Notes: generated by a model not told the origin, from the letters alone. A stretch of 33,349 nt of DNA from an uncultured Prevotellaceae bacterium (GCA_937898415.1 CALDLA010000149.1:1-33349); one strand, 5' to 3'. Positions 1-9,646 are shown, counted from the first letter of the stretch. Numbers and translations: made by a program.

Positions 1-3000
1 TCGGGAACTTCCTTCTCGGCCTCGTCGGGATTAACCTCAGGAGCAGCCTCGCCAATCTCGGCGTCGATGAAGTAGATGTGGCAACCGTTGGTGTTCTTCA
101 CAACAACGTCAACAACACCCTCACCAGCGGGAACAGCCCAAGTCTGCTCGGTGTAGGTAGTAGGAGCTGCGACTGCGTTACCCTCAGGATCAGTCAACTC
201 AGTCTCGCCAACCAACAGCTTCACGCCACGGGCTTCAGCAAGCTTGTGTGACTCAACACCCATGGTGATAGTGGTACCAGCCTTTACGTTCTTGATAGTC
301 AGGATTTCCTGATTCTTACCACCGAACCACAGATAAGCAGGACCATTATAAGTACCAAGTGAAGTTGCAGGATAGTTCACGGCAATAGCCAAAGCGCGAC
401 TTGCAGAATAAGTAGAATTAAAGGAGAGACCCTTCAGTTCAGCAATTGTCACGCCATTAGCAGCCAGTTCACCATTCTCGTCGGGAGTAGTAATAGCCCA
501 GAAGCAGTTGTCCTTAGAAGCAGCATAGGTGTCACAGGTCTTACCAGGAGCTTTCTCATGATCAGACCATAATGCACCATTGTCAGTACACATTGTATTA
601 CCTTCCTTATCAGGATCAGGTTCAACAGTAACCTTAACAGCCTCAGCCTTCAGGTTAGCAACAGTCTCTTCACCCCACTTCATGAAATTCCATGTGTGAG
701 ATACGGGCACAGGAACGCCAAAATAAGTAATACGGAAGTTATCCCATACAGTCCAGTCTGTACCCGGATGTTCTGTCTTCTTGATACCGATAGTCAACTG
801 ACCGTCCTCAACAGTTATTTCTGCAGACTGTTCGTAAAGACCTTTTTCGAAGGCTGCTGTTGCATCTCCCTGAGTGAATGGCATCTTCTCAAATGCAGCT
901 ACAGCAGCTTCGTCAGCAATACTGGTCAAAGGATAGTCTTGGTCATTCAGATATACGAATGAGTTAATGACCTCTGAACCGTCTGCATGAGCAGCAGCAG
1001 CCACCTCGTTCGTATTTTCTTCTGTATTATTATAGCGATAGTAACCATTCCAAGTAATCTTGTAGATACCGTTGGGAACCTCTACCGTCTGCTTGATATC
1101 GAAGGTCTGTGAGTTACCACCCCACTTCTCAGCATTCGTGTTGGTTTCAGTACCGCCAACAGAGAAATCGTCACCTGTCCAAGCGCTCTTACGCAAATCG
1201 TTACGGTTGAAGTTCGCATCAACGAATAAGAATGTTGCATCAATGGGATTCTCTGCTGTAGCATCCGCTAACGATGCAATCTGTGCAGCCCGACGATCGG
1301 CAGCAGGAGTCAATGTCCACTGAGCAGCTTCAACTGTACCATCTTCAGCCAATGTCACCTTACCATCCTCACCAGCGGTCAAGAACTTCGTGCCATCGCT
1401 GATAGTGTAGATGCCGTCAGCAACCTTTGCAAATATCCATCCAAATGCAAGGCCGTCGTTATACTCGCCGTTCAGGAAGTGCTTTTCACCACCGTTGGAG
1501 ACCTGAGAGTCAAGTGTGTACTTACCTTCAGGAGTAAAGGCAACAGTGTAGTCAAGACCAAGTTCGTTGACAACAGCGTGGGTACCCCAGTCGGCACCAG
1601 CAGCCAGATACTTCTTCGTTCCTACATTATTAATATAGTACTTACCATCAACAAACAGAGGCTTCAGCGGCTCCTTATAAGTCGTGGTCTCCTCATTCTT
1701 GTCGGCGAGAGTCACGATAACCTTGTTCATCTGAGTGTTAGCAGCTACGGCCAAAACGACGTTGGTAGAGTTGCCTTCCCAAGTACCTTCAGCAGCAGCT
1801 TCACCGTTGAAGGTGTTGCCAACATTCCACTTACCATTTTCAATCACCACCTTAGTAATTGCCTTGCCCTCGGGTGCCTCAATGGTCAACTTACCGCTGT
1901 ACATACGGAGCTGCGGACCGTTGGCTGTACTCCAGTAGCGGTTAGGAGTAGTTGCTTCTGGATCAGCAGGCGTAATCGTCATAACAACGCCATCCGCAGT
2001 ATTCACTTCGTCAGCGGTGATGTCACCAGCATTGTCATTATTGCTGGAGGTAGCGTGGTTAGAAGCATTGAAGTCGAAGGTTACGCTCTGTGCGACAGGA
2101 GCAGCCTCGCCCTTGGTCAGCAGCAGATACCAGACGGTACCCATCTTCTCATAAGCCCAAGGTGTCCAAATGCAGTTCAGATTACGGTTCTCAAATTGAG
2201 TCAGGTCAAGTTCGTATATTCCATCCTCACCAGTTTGAGCATTTATCCAATCAAACTTACCAAGGTCTTCCTCGCTATAATCGGCATCACTGTTCTTGAA
2301 TTCGACTTGATGGTTCAGATTGATGTTGAACATCATGCCCGGAGTAGCAACAATAGTCAGCTTAGAATAATCAGACAAGTCAGCAAATGCATCGATGCTC
2401 TTTGCACCATAGACAATCTCACCCTTTCCAAGTTTCTTTCCTAGGTTGAGTATGGCGTTACCAGAGAATAGTTCTTGTGTCAAATCGACAAAGTCACCTG
2501 CGGGACGACCTGGATCTTTCTCCACGACTACCTCAGGAATGTCAACTGTCTCGTTCTCAGGATATGTTTCTAGATATACAGAATTAACAACGACTTCACC
2601 AGGAGCAATAGCGTTATCACCAGAGATGCAAACCTCGGTGCATTCGCGCAGGAACTCATTGTAGTCATCGGGATACATAGCCTTCAGTGTATCAGCCAAA
2701 ATAAACTCGTTTTTACCTTCCTTGGCATAAAGAGTCTTGTTGGCACCACCTTTGTAAATAAGTACACGAATACGGTTGCCAGTCACGAAACTGAGGTCAA
2801 CCACCAATTTCTTATATTTGGTGATATCACCACTGGGCAGACCGATGTTACGCAACTGGTTGTAGGAAGTTGCATTCCATTTGAATGTCTTCGTTGCGGC
2901 ATCCCAGGATGTACCCGTGTTCGTCGGAGACGCAAAAGTGGCATAAGTCTTTTCACCTTCGTCATCATAGGTCTCGAAATACACGTCGTTGACAACAACT

Positions 3001-3431
3001 TCGCCCGGAGCAATAGCATTATCACCAGAAATGCAAACCTCGGTGCATTCGCGCAGGAACTCATTGTAGTCATCGGGATACATAGCCTTCAGTGTATCGG
3101 CCAAAATAAACTCGTTTTTACCTTCTTTGGCATAAAGAGTCTTGTTGGCACCACCTTTGTAAATAAGCACACGAATACGGTTGCCAGTCACGAAACTGAG
3201 GTCAACCACCAATTTCTTGTACTTCGTGAGATCTCCACTAGGCAGACCGATGTTACGCAACTGGTTGTAGGAGGTTGCGTTCCATTTGAATGTCTTCGTT
3301 GCGGCATCCCAAGATGTACCCGTGTTCGTCGGAGACGCGAAGGTAGCATGAACCTGCTCCACCTTTGCGTTCACTACACCTACTATGCATAGCATGAATA
3401 GGAGCGTTAGCAATCTTGTAAATCTTCGCAT
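1..3431 (-). CDS. Large secreted multidomain surface protein, C-terminus beyond the window
   Basis: An open frame of about 1143 codons starts at the ATG at 3431 and runs through the left edge without a stop, so the gene is partial. The N-terminus is a classic signal peptide (MRRFTRLLTLLFMLC, cleavage probably after VNA near residue 22). Residues 29-155 and 164-290 are two copies of one domain differing at only about three positions, each ending in a strand-rich segment like carbohydrate-binding beta-sandwiches. Further beta-rich segments follow near 445-560, 600-700 (lectin-like YYINNVGTKKYLAAG), 740-900 (NGIYKITWNGYYRYN, galactose-binding-like) and 915-1120 (HTWNFMKWGEETVANLKA). No catalytic motif is visible. 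I infer an extracellular, possibly glycan-binding or adhesive protein; any enzyme domain or secretion tail would lie to the left. It has its own promoter and sits downstream of the GH36/GH5 genes on the same strand. Confidence 0.85.
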   Translation of the reverse strand, partial: MRRFTRLLTLLFMLCIVGVVNAKVEQVHATFASPTNTGTSWDAATKTFKWNATSYNQLRNIGLPSGDLTKYKKLVVDLSFVTGNRIRVLIYKGGANKTLYAKEGKNEFILADTLKAMYPDDYNEFLRECTEVCISGDNAIAPGEVVVNDVYFETYDDEGEKTYATFASPTNTGTSWDAATKTFKWNATSYNQLRNIGLPSGDITKYKKLVVDLSFVTGNRIRVLIYKGGANKTLYAKEGKNEFILADTLKAMYPDDYNEFLRECTEVCISGDNAIAPGEVVVNSVYLETYPENETVDIPEVVVEKDPGRPAGDFVDLTQELFSGNAILNLGKKLGKGEIVYGAKSIDAFADLSDYSKLTIVATPGMMFNINLNHQVEFKNSDADYSEEDLGKFDWINAQTGEDGIYELDLTQFENRNLNCIWTPWAYEKMGTVWYLLLTKGEAAPVAQSVTFDFNASNHATSSNNDNAGDITADEVNTADGVVMTITPADPEATTPNRYWSTANGPQLRMYSGKLTIEAPEGKAITKVVIENGKWNVGNTFNGEAAAEGTWEGNSTNVVLAVAANTQMNKVIVTLADKNEETTTYKEPLKPLFVDGKYYINNVGTKKYLAAGADWGTHAVVNELGLDYTVAFTPEGKYTLDSQVSNGGEKHFLNGEYNDGLAFGWIFAKVADGIYTISDGTKFLTAGEDGKVTLAEDGTVEAAQWTLTPAADRRAAQIASLADATAENPIDATFLFVDANFNRNDLRKSAWTGDDFSVGGTETNTNAEKWGGNSQTFDIKQTVEVPNGIYKITWNGYYRYNNTEENTNEVAAAAHADGSEVINSFVYLNDQDYPLTSIADEAAVAAFEKMPFTQGDATAAFEKGLYEQSAEITVEDGQLTIGIKKTEHPGTDWTVWDNFRITYFGVPVPVSHTWNFMKWGEETVANLKAEAVKVTVEPDPDKEGNTMCTDNGALWSDHEKAPGKTCDTYAASKDNCFWAITTPDENGELAANGVTIAELKGLSFNSTYSASRALAIAVNYPATSLGTYNGPAYLWFGGKNQEILTIKNVKAGTTITMGVESHKLAEARGVKLLVGETELTDPEGNAVAAPTTYTEQTWAVPAGEGVVDVVVKNTNGCHIYFIDAEIGEAAPEVNPDEAEKEVP
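2562..3347 (-). repeat. Two near-identical 381-bp coding repeats, 405-bp period
   Basis: Segments 2967-3347 and 2562-2942 encode the same 127-residue domain and are nearly identical at DNA level; for example the stretch covering the codons for FLRECTEVCISGDN matches over long runs. The period is 405 bp, with a short non-identical linker between copies. This is an internal duplication recent or conserved enough to allow recombination-driven change in copy number. Confidence 0.9.
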
Positions 3432-3480
3432 AATTAATTTGTTTTGGTTAATAATAAAATATAAAAAGATAATTTGGCTA

Positions 3481-3488
3481 CAAAGGTA
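3481..3488 (-). promoter_or_regulatory. Bacteroidetes -7 box (TACCTTTG) for the large secreted protein gene
   Basis: Read on the minus strand, TACCTTTG matches TAnnTTTG exactly and lies about 50 bases before the ATG at 3431. That gives a leader of roughly 44 bases, A/T-rich just before the start. I see no good TTTG -33 element at the expected distance, so confidence is moderate. The rest of 3432-3607 holds nothing else I can identify. Confidence 0.5.
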
Positions 3489-3607
3489 ATAGGTATTGGT
3501 GAAACGAGCTTTTGATTTCGTCTCATTTACTTTTCAATTTGATTCTCGTCCTCGCGTGCGTAGGCGTGTTAACACCATTATCTTGTATGTTTGGAGACTC
3601 CGTTCAG

Positions 3608-3781
3608 TTACAAACCATCCGTGAAATCCAAGTAACGACTGTCACAATCGCTGACGTCATTGTCGGCGGCAGAGCCTTCAACCGAAATGGTAACATCGCC
3701 AGAGACATTCGAGGCACAGACGAAGTCCTGACCGCCGAGAGTCAGGGCTTCGCTACTGGGAGTGATATAGGTTTTCTTCAT
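3608..3781 (-). CDS. Small uncharacterised protein (57 residues), MKKTYITP type
   Basis: A short ORF follows the CE6/GH5 gene on the same strand. The likely start is the ATG at 3781, giving MKKTYITPSSEALTLGGQDF. An upstream ATG at 3793 overlaps the GH5 stop as ATGA and would add four residues. The protein is polar and rich in Asp, Ser and Gly, has Cys residues in FVCASN and SDCDSR, and has no signal peptide or membrane segment. Its MKKTYI-Pro start resembles the many short, unnamed Prevotella and Bacteroides proteins that begin MKK-Y-x-P and are often followed by a hydrophobic then acidic tail. That family link is from memory and unverified. Position and spacing argue for translation together with the enzyme genes. 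Function unknown. Confidence 0.55.
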   Translation of the reverse strand: MKKTYITPSSEALTLGGQDFVCASNVSGDVTISVEGSAADNDVSDCDSRYLDFTDGL

Positions 3782-3789
3782 TGCAATCT

Positions 3790-6700
3790 TCATTTTATCA
3801 TTATCTTTCTGCTCTTACCGTTGGCCATGCGGACGATGTAGATGCCCTTGGCAACGGGCGACGATGTGCGGCGACCTTGCAGGTCGTAGAATGCTACAGG
3901 CGGGATTGTCTCGACGGTGTCGATGCCCGTTGGGTCATCGTAACCGAGGAACAGGCGACCTTCTGCCACATTCTGTATCTTGGAACGGTCAATATAGGCC
4001 TTGTTGGCACCGAGGCTGACGGTAGCGCCTGTGGTATAGTACAGTTTCCCGTTCTTCAGCACCAGGAAATCGTCACCTTGTGGGACAGTGGTTGTCGTGA
4101 AGGTGCCCACCAAGCCGTTGGCGGCGACGGGGGCTGTGACATCATTCTGGCTGAGATCGGCACGGAAGAAGTTCACGTTACACACCTGGCCGGCATTATC
4201 TTTTCCGTGGGTGTCGGTTCCTATATATATATAAGGTGTACCCGGCTCTAAGAGTCCCTCTACGGGGTCGAGGCCGATGGCACTGCCATTTGCGCCTACA
4301 ATCTTATAAATGCGTGCTCCAGCCACGGCGGCGCGGTAAGGCAGACAGATGGTGCCAAAGTTACCGTCGGCGCTATATTCTCGGACTACGTCGCCATCAG
4401 CATAGCCACCGTTCACCTTCGTGTTGTTATAGTCGGTGAGGTAGACACAGGATACACCGACGGGGAAATATTCCGCCCCCCAAGCCTTGAACTCCAGCGA
4501 CTTAATACGCGTCACGTCAAGTCCCAACTCGTTTTTCAGGTAATTGATGCTGATGCGGATCGCATTCTGATTGTTCCATTTGTCAAGCCACATTCTACCG
4601 CCCGTACCAGCATCACTACCAATATAGCCATCACCGCGTATCTCTTTGTTATTGGCATCGGTGATAACCACACTATGGCTTTCGTCTGCCGCAGTAATGG
4701 AGGTCATAATCATCAGATAGTCCCAGTTGCTGATGTCAACTGGTTCATCATCAAACCGCCAGCCGCCTGTCAGCATACCCGTGGTAGCATCGTAACCAAT
4801 AGCCTTTGACATCGCGAAGATCTGGTCGTTAGCAGCATCTTCACCCGATATCTTCACACCCTTGTACAGCCGCATGTGTACAGCATTGTCTGCTAAACCG
4901 GCCATGTTCATGTATCTGCCAGAACCTACGTTACGGAACGTGAATCCTTCGCCGTCGGTATAGTTGATATGCCAAATACCCATGTTCTCGCCGTCAGTAC
5001 CGTAATTGTACTTGTCATCACCTTGCTTGAGCCTTGCACTACCTGAGAAGATGATATTATATATCGACTCGTTTAGATTACTACCTAAATTGTAAGGTGC
5101 AGGGAAGGGTGTCCCGTTTTTATTGACAATGTTAACGGCATATACATCATCATAACCGTTAATCTTGGTCAGCGTGTAATAATAGGAAGCAGTTTCATGC
5201 GGAAGATCTGTAACTGGCTGACTGATAGCATTCTGATTGGTCTCAAAATACAGGACGTCAGTGCCGTTACCTATCATAAAGCGGTTGCCGGCATTAATAT
5301 AGTCCATTGATGTAATTTCCTCACCAAAACCCTCGACGGAAGGACCGTCATCAATGAATGGGACACCTTTGTACTCAGCATACCATCTCATGCAAGCTTT
5401 ACCACAAGCCTCTTCCAATCCACCAAAGGCAGCCGTCACCTTATTATTATTAATAAGCTCGTCAATATCGATAAGGCAGCCTGTGCCCGAGAGAGTCATC
5501 GAGATATTTTCGAAATAGTCGAGCATAGTTTTGTAAGCTCTGCCCCATTTCGACGTAGTACCTGTGGACCAAGTTCCATAATTACTGGTCACCCAATCGC
5601 CATGCTCGTTATAGTGTCCTGAACCCTCTTTCTCCGGGCTCCAGTCCACCTCGGTGATAATGATGGGATAATTGTCAACGACTGGCACCTGATAATGGAA
5701 GTTGTTGATTTTGTTCTGCGGGTCGGGATTGGCATCACTGCAGCCATACCAGCCGGTATAGTCGTGAACGGCATAGCCGTAGTTATTGTCTTCGATGGGG
5801 TAGTCAACATAGTCGCGGTAGTTAGACTGCCAGCCAGTACCAGGAATCCAAATAATGCCGGTAAAACCATTCTCGCGTATCTTTTCGACGATAGGCTGGA
5901 AATAATCGTGCAGAGCCTTCTTATTCTCTTGATTGTTTTTATCTTTCAGACGTACCGGCTCGTTGGCCAACTCTAAACTGATTTGTCCTGCATACTGTTG
6001 TATTTCCGGACAACTCGACACATAGTCCCAGACAGTCATCAGATATTGTTGGTAGTAGTCACCCACCTTCAGGTCACCCGGACAGACACCCGGTGGTCGA
6101 ACAACCACATACAAACCATGATTCATCGCTTTCTGCATCAGAGGGAAGTAGAGTGATTCCATGAAAGTCTTCAAACGCTCGGGGTTAAACTTACTGATGT
6201 CAGCTTCATCTTTGGCATCGGAAGACTGTCCTACAGAGCCTGAGTAGGTATAGTTGCTATTTGGATCATTAGTCCATGCGGGGTCTAGGTGCAGACGGAA
6301 TACGTCACAGTTAGCCTGTTCCAAACCTGCAAAGATTTTCTCGAAGTACTCCAGACATTTCGTGACACCATTAGCATCGTATTTCACGAAGGGATATTCC
6401 CACTCATTCCCCCAACGGTAATTGTTAAAGAACTGGTTCGGCGTATCCATTACTCCGTGGAGCACCACTTGGTTACCAACATCGTCAGTCAGCCATTTAC
6501 CATTCACGTGAAGGGGAGAGAGTGTGCCATACTGGTCACCGATGTTGATGCCCATCAACTTCAGCGCGGCGGCAGCATAGCGGCGCCCCAACTTACGGTA
6601 GCCCGCTGCATTGAAGTGCCAGGGGTCTGTTCCATTGCCGGTGCATCCCTCCGAACTGATGACGTAGCTGTTGGCTATTACGCTGGGCATCTTAGCTACC

Positions 6701-7386
6701 TGAGCGTTATGGGCATAGCAGGCACCGCCCTCCTCCTGCCGCAACGTCTCGCCGACAAAGAGGGGGACGTCGGCTGTACTGAGGCTGAGGTCGGTCAGCA
6801 TGTCGTTGTAGATTTTCTTCACCATGTCCGGCCAGTTGGGGTCGCCGTTGTTCGAACAGCCCTGATGCAGCAGGATACCCTTGATGACACCTACCTCCTG
6901 CGCTTTCTTGGCCATCTCGATGATGCGGCCATAGGGATTGCCGCCGTAGTGCTGATTGGCCAGCGTTGCCCACCACTCAGTAGGGTTATCAGCCAGTTTC
7001 TGCTGATACAGGTCTTTGTCGAACATCTCGATAGGACTGCCGCCCATCGCCACGGGAATAACCCCGATACGCACACTCTTGGGCAGGTTCTCCACCATAG
7101 TACGCCCGAAGTAGTCGGTAGGGCCAAGGCCGCCAATAGGATTCACCAGCGGCGGCACGGCCTTGTACCAGTTGCCCGTAGTTCGCTGCGGGTTAGTGAA
7201 GTTACAGGTTGCCAACAGTCGGAAACGGTCATCGATACCGGTCTTATCGACATCTTCCGGCTGCGCATTACCCTCCATATTCGACTGCCCGAAACAGATG
7301 TAGATGTAGAAATTCGGATCCACTTCGGCATTGACGCCAAGAAGTCGGGTTGCCAACAGCAGCCCGATCAGTAACAGTTTCTTCAT
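3790..7386 (-). CDS. Bifunctional CE6-type acetyl esterase / GH5 glycoside hydrolase, secreted
   Basis: The product has 1198 residues with a signal peptide (MKKLLLIGLLLATRLLGVNA). Residues about 21-275 form a SASA/CE6-type esterase, with nucleophile Ser35 in FGQSNMEG and the C-terminal DPWHF block supplying Asp254 and His257. Residues about 290-660 form a GH5 (alpha/beta)8 domain, with LANEP carrying acid/base Glu476 and ITEVDW carrying nucleophile Glu579. The rest is beta-rich: a lectin-like segment near 800-860, a CBM-like segment near 900-985, and a C-terminal region ending FYDLQGRR...KGIYIVRMANG-type, like the type IX secretion tails of Bacteroidetes. It would remove acetyl groups from, and cut the backbone of, a beta-linked hemicellulose. 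The GH5 substrate (mannan, glucan or xylan) cannot be read from the sequence, but the adjacent alpha-galactosidase favours galactomannan. It lies 23 bp after GH36, in one operon. Confidence 0.93.
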   Translation of the reverse strand: MKKLLLIGLLLATRLLGVNAEVDPNFYIYICFGQSNMEGNAQPEDVDKTGIDDRFRLLATCNFTNPQRTTGNWYKAVPPLVNPIGGLGPTDYFGRTMVENLPKSVRIGVIPVAMGGSPIEMFDKDLYQQKLADNPTEWWATLANQHYGGNPYGRIIEMAKKAQEVGVIKGILLHQGCSNNGDPNWPDMVKKIYNDMLTDLSLSTADVPLFVGETLRQEEGGACYAHNAQVAKMPSVIANSYVISSEGCTGNGTDPWHFNAAGYRKLGRRYAAAALKLMGINIGDQYGTLSPLHVNGKWLTDDVGNQVVLHGVMDTPNQFFNNYRWGNEWEYPFVKYDANGVTKCLEYFEKIFAGLEQANCDVFRLHLDPAWTNDPNSNYTYSGSVGQSSDAKDEADISKFNPERLKTFMESLYFPLMQKAMNHGLYVVVRPPGVCPGDLKVGDYYQQYLMTVWDYVSSCPEIQQYAGQISLELANEPVRLKDKNNQENKKALHDYFQPIVEKIRENGFTGIIWIPGTGWQSNYRDYVDYPIEDNNYGYAVHDYTGWYGCSDANPDPQNKINNFHYQVPVVDNYPIIITEVDWSPEKEGSGHYNEHGDWVTSNYGTWSTGTTSKWGRAYKTMLDYFENISMTLSGTGCLIDIDELINNNKVTAAFGGLEEACGKACMRWYAEYKGVPFIDDGPSVEGFGEEITSMDYINAGNRFMIGNGTDVLYFETNQNAISQPVTDLPHETASYYYTLTKINGYDDVYAVNIVNKNGTPFPAPYNLGSNLNESIYNIIFSGSARLKQGDDKYNYGTDGENMGIWHINYTDGEGFTFRNVGSGRYMNMAGLADNAVHMRLYKGVKISGEDAANDQIFAMSKAIGYDATTGMLTGGWRFDDEPVDISNWDYLMIMTSITAADESHSVVITDANNKEIRGDGYIGSDAGTGGRMWLDKWNNQNAIRISINYLKNELGLDVTRIKSLEFKAWGAEYFPVGVSCVYLTDYNNTKVNGGYADGDVVREYSADGNFGTICLPYRAAVAGARIYKIVGANGSAIGLDPVEGLLEPGTPYIYIGTDTHGKDNAGQVCNVNFFRADLSQNDVTAPVAANGLVGTFTTTTVPQGDDFLVLKNGKLYYTTGATVSLGANKAYIDRSKIQNVAEGRLFLGYDDPTGIDTVETIPPVAFYDLQGRRTSSPVAKGIYIVRMANGKSRKIMIK

Positions 7387-7409
7387 TGTGATTCAGGTCA
7401 TTACCATGA

Positions 7410-9599
7410 TTATTGTTTCTTCAGTCTGATAACCCGGCTGGCGAACTGACGGCCGAGCGTAGCGTCGATACCCGTCTCCATCAGGAATTTCCCGCTGAAG
7501 GTCTTACCCTCGAAATAGCGGCTGCGCTCGGTTCCCTCGAACTCGTTCAACACATAGGTGGCATCGGGGTCAAGACCGGCCATGTGCCAGCGGGGAGTCT
7601 CCAGGCCGATGTAGTTCTCGAACTTATAGCAGAAGAACACGGCCTCCGACTTGTCTTCCTTGACGAACATCTCGCTGCAGAATCCGTTACCCTCGTAGGG
7701 CGACAGCAGGCGGTAGAGGTCGCCCAACTGAATGATGGGACGTATTTCCTTGTAGAATGCCACCGCCTTCTTGGCATATTCGCGCTCCTGATCGTTGAGG
7801 TCGCTGGGCTTCATCTCCATACCTAATCGGCCCGTCATCGCCACGTCGAAGCGGAACTTCAGGGGGATGACGCGCCCCGTCTGGTGGTTGGGCGAGGCGC
7901 TGACGTGCTGGGCCATGGCCATCGGCGGGAAGAAGTGGCTGGTGCCCCACTGGATGAAGAGGCGCTGCTGGGCGTCGGTGTCGTCGCTCACCCAGAACTC
8001 GTCGAAGTAAGGCATCGCTCCCCAGTTCACGCGACCGCCACCGCTGGAGCACAGCTGGATGACGAGGTCGGGATGGGCCTTGCGGATGCGCTCCAAGGCC
8101 GAGCGCAGTCCCAGGTGGTAGTCCACGAAGAGGTGGCTCTGCTTGTCGGCGGTCAGGTAGCTGCTGCCGAAGTTCTGCATCGACATGTTGCAGTCCCACT
8201 TAATATAATATAAGGTGGGATTCTCCTTCACCAAGTTGTCAACGATGCTGACCACGAAGTCCTGCACCTTGGGGTTCGACAGGTCGAGCACCAACTGCGT
8301 ACCGCCACGACCCTTTGAGAGTTCACGCGTGGGATGGGCCACCACCCAGTCGGGATGGGCCTCGAAGAGTTCGCTGGTGCTGTTCACCATCTCCGGCTCT
8401 ATCCAGATGCCGAACTTCAGTCCCCGGCCTTCAGCAGCCTCCACCAAAGCCGGTATGCCTTTTGGCAGTTTCTCGGTGTCGGTTATCCAGTCGCCCAGGG
8501 CTTTGTCATCGTAGGTACGGCGGTACTTACGGCCAAACCAGCCGTCGTCCACCACGAAGAGTTCGCCGCCCAGTTCCTTGATACCGTCCATCATCTGTTC
8601 GCACACCTCCTGGTTGACGTTCATATAGACGCCCTCCCACGAGTTCAGCAGGATTTTTCTCAACGCCTTGCCGTTGTGCAACTGACCGTTGTGTCCCCAG
8701 CGGTGGAAGGCCCGGCTCACGCCGCCCTTGCCCTCTTCGCTGTAAGCGAGTGCCAGCACGGGCGTCGTAAACTGCTCGCCCGGCTTCAGGGTATAGGCCG
8801 TATGCAGGTCGTCGATGCCTGCCAGCAGCGTGTGGCGGTATTTTCCACGCGTCTCGATGCGCAGCTTGTAGTTGCCCGTCCAGCAGAGGGCGGCACCGAT
8901 GACACGTCCGCTGTTCTCCTGCGGCCGGCCGTCCAACGATATCATCACCTCGGCACGGTCGTCCATAGCCGTACGCACACCGTCGTGGTTCACAATCACC
9001 TTCACGCCCGCCGTCAGCGGCTCCTCAGTCATACCGGCCTCCTGGCCCCAGGCGCCGTGGAAATGGGTGAGCCACGCTCCCCTACCCCACGTGCCGTCGC
9101 CCTGGCGCAGTCCCTCCTGACGGAACGTCATCACGCCGCTGGCGTACTGCTCCAGCTTAATGGGTTTCTTCTCGCCGTTGCGGATGACCGTCCACGTCTC
9201 AATGACGTCACTCCGGTCGTTAGCCTTATAATAGAGGTCTACATAGAAGTCGTACTTCTTGTCCTTCATAGAGATAATCGTGAGGTCGCCCTCCTGGCGT
9301 GTTCCCGTCACCACCAGCTCGGTTGACATATTGCCGTCGGCATGGGTCACGCTCAGCGCCGTCTCGTCGAAGCTGTTGCGCCCGAAGGCCGGATAGGCAT
9401 CGTAGTTGATACTCATGGCGTCGTACACCTCGTGGGCCTGGTCAGCCTTGAGGCGCGAACCATAATAATGGATACGTGGCGTCTGACCCTCGTTCGCGGC
9501 GAGCATCAGCGTGGTCTTCGGTGTGTTCACAAACACGTCCTTGGCATCGGCCACCTGGCCCAACGTCAAGGCAAGAATCGTAAGTAGTAATTGCTTCAT
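7410..9599 (-). CDS. GH36 alpha-galactosidase, exported
   Basis: The product has 729 residues from the ATG at 9599; a TTG two codons upstream is a less likely start. MKQLLLTILALTLGQVADA is a signal peptide, so it acts in the periplasm or outside. The GH36 order is clear: an N-terminal beta-supersandwich, the substrate-loop region LNSWEGVYMNV, FVVDDGWFG, GIWIEPEMV, nucleophile Asp469 in IKWDCN, CSSGGGR, and the acid/base block SDDTD at 538-542. It removes alpha-1,6-galactose from galactomannan or raffinose-type sugars. It is the first gene of a minus-strand unit with the CE6/GH5 gene (23-bp gap), which suggests debranching plus backbone cutting of one glycan. Length fits bacterial GH36 (about 700-740). 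Confidence 0.95.
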   Translation of the reverse strand: MKQLLLTILALTLGQVADAKDVFVNTPKTTLMLAANEGQTPRIHYYGSRLKADQAHEVYDAMSINYDAYPAFGRNSFDETALSVTHADGNMSTELVVTGTRQEGDLTIISMKDKKYDFYVDLYYKANDRSDVIETWTVIRNGEKKPIKLEQYASGVMTFRQEGLRQGDGTWGRGAWLTHFHGAWGQEAGMTEEPLTAGVKVIVNHDGVRTAMDDRAEVMISLDGRPQENSGRVIGAALCWTGNYKLRIETRGKYRHTLLAGIDDLHTAYTLKPGEQFTTPVLALAYSEEGKGGVSRAFHRWGHNGQLHNGKALRKILLNSWEGVYMNVNQEVCEQMMDGIKELGGELFVVDDGWFGRKYRRTYDDKALGDWITDTEKLPKGIPALVEAAEGRGLKFGIWIEPEMVNSTSELFEAHPDWVVAHPTRELSKGRGGTQLVLDLSNPKVQDFVVSIVDNLVKENPTLYYIKWDCNMSMQNFGSSYLTADKQSHLFVDYHLGLRSALERIRKAHPDLVIQLCSSGGGRVNWGAMPYFDEFWVSDDTDAQQRLFIQWGTSHFFPPMAMAQHVSASPNHQTGRVIPLKFRFDVAMTGRLGMEMKPSDLNDQEREYAKKAVAFYKEIRPIIQLGDLYRLLSPYEGNGFCSEMFVKEDKSEAVFFCYKFENYIGLETPRWHMAGLDPDATYVLNEFEGTERSRYFEGKTFSGKFLMETGIDATLGRQFASRVIRLKKQ

Positions 9600-9638
9600 A
9601 GTCAAAAGTCCGACCGCTCATGTCCACGGTCTCGGATG

Positions 9639-9646
9639 CAAAGATA
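9639..9646 (-). promoter_or_regulatory. Bacteroidetes -7 box (TATCTTTG) for the GH36-GH5 unit
   Basis: On the minus strand TATCTTTG fits TAnnTTTG exactly about 40 bases before the GH36 ATG. TTTG occurrences lie upstream, but at about 16 bases rather than the usual 19-21, so the -33 element is weaker. Confidence 0.6.

Noticed and set aside
1479..2444. Plus-strand ORF (321 codons) at the left
   Set aside because: Antisense to the large secreted protein, whose frame is open for over 3.4 kb with a signal peptide and repeated domains.
6289..7374. Long plus-strand ORF (361 codons) opposite the CE6/GH5 gene
   Set aside because: It is antisense to a gene with intact catalytic motifs in the GC-rich frame; its translation has no recognisable domain and no promoter.
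8334..9326. Plus-strand ORF (330 codons) opposite the GH36 gene
   Set aside because: Shadow of the alpha-galactosidase reading frame; His/Arg/Val-rich translation typical of antisense GC-rich frames.
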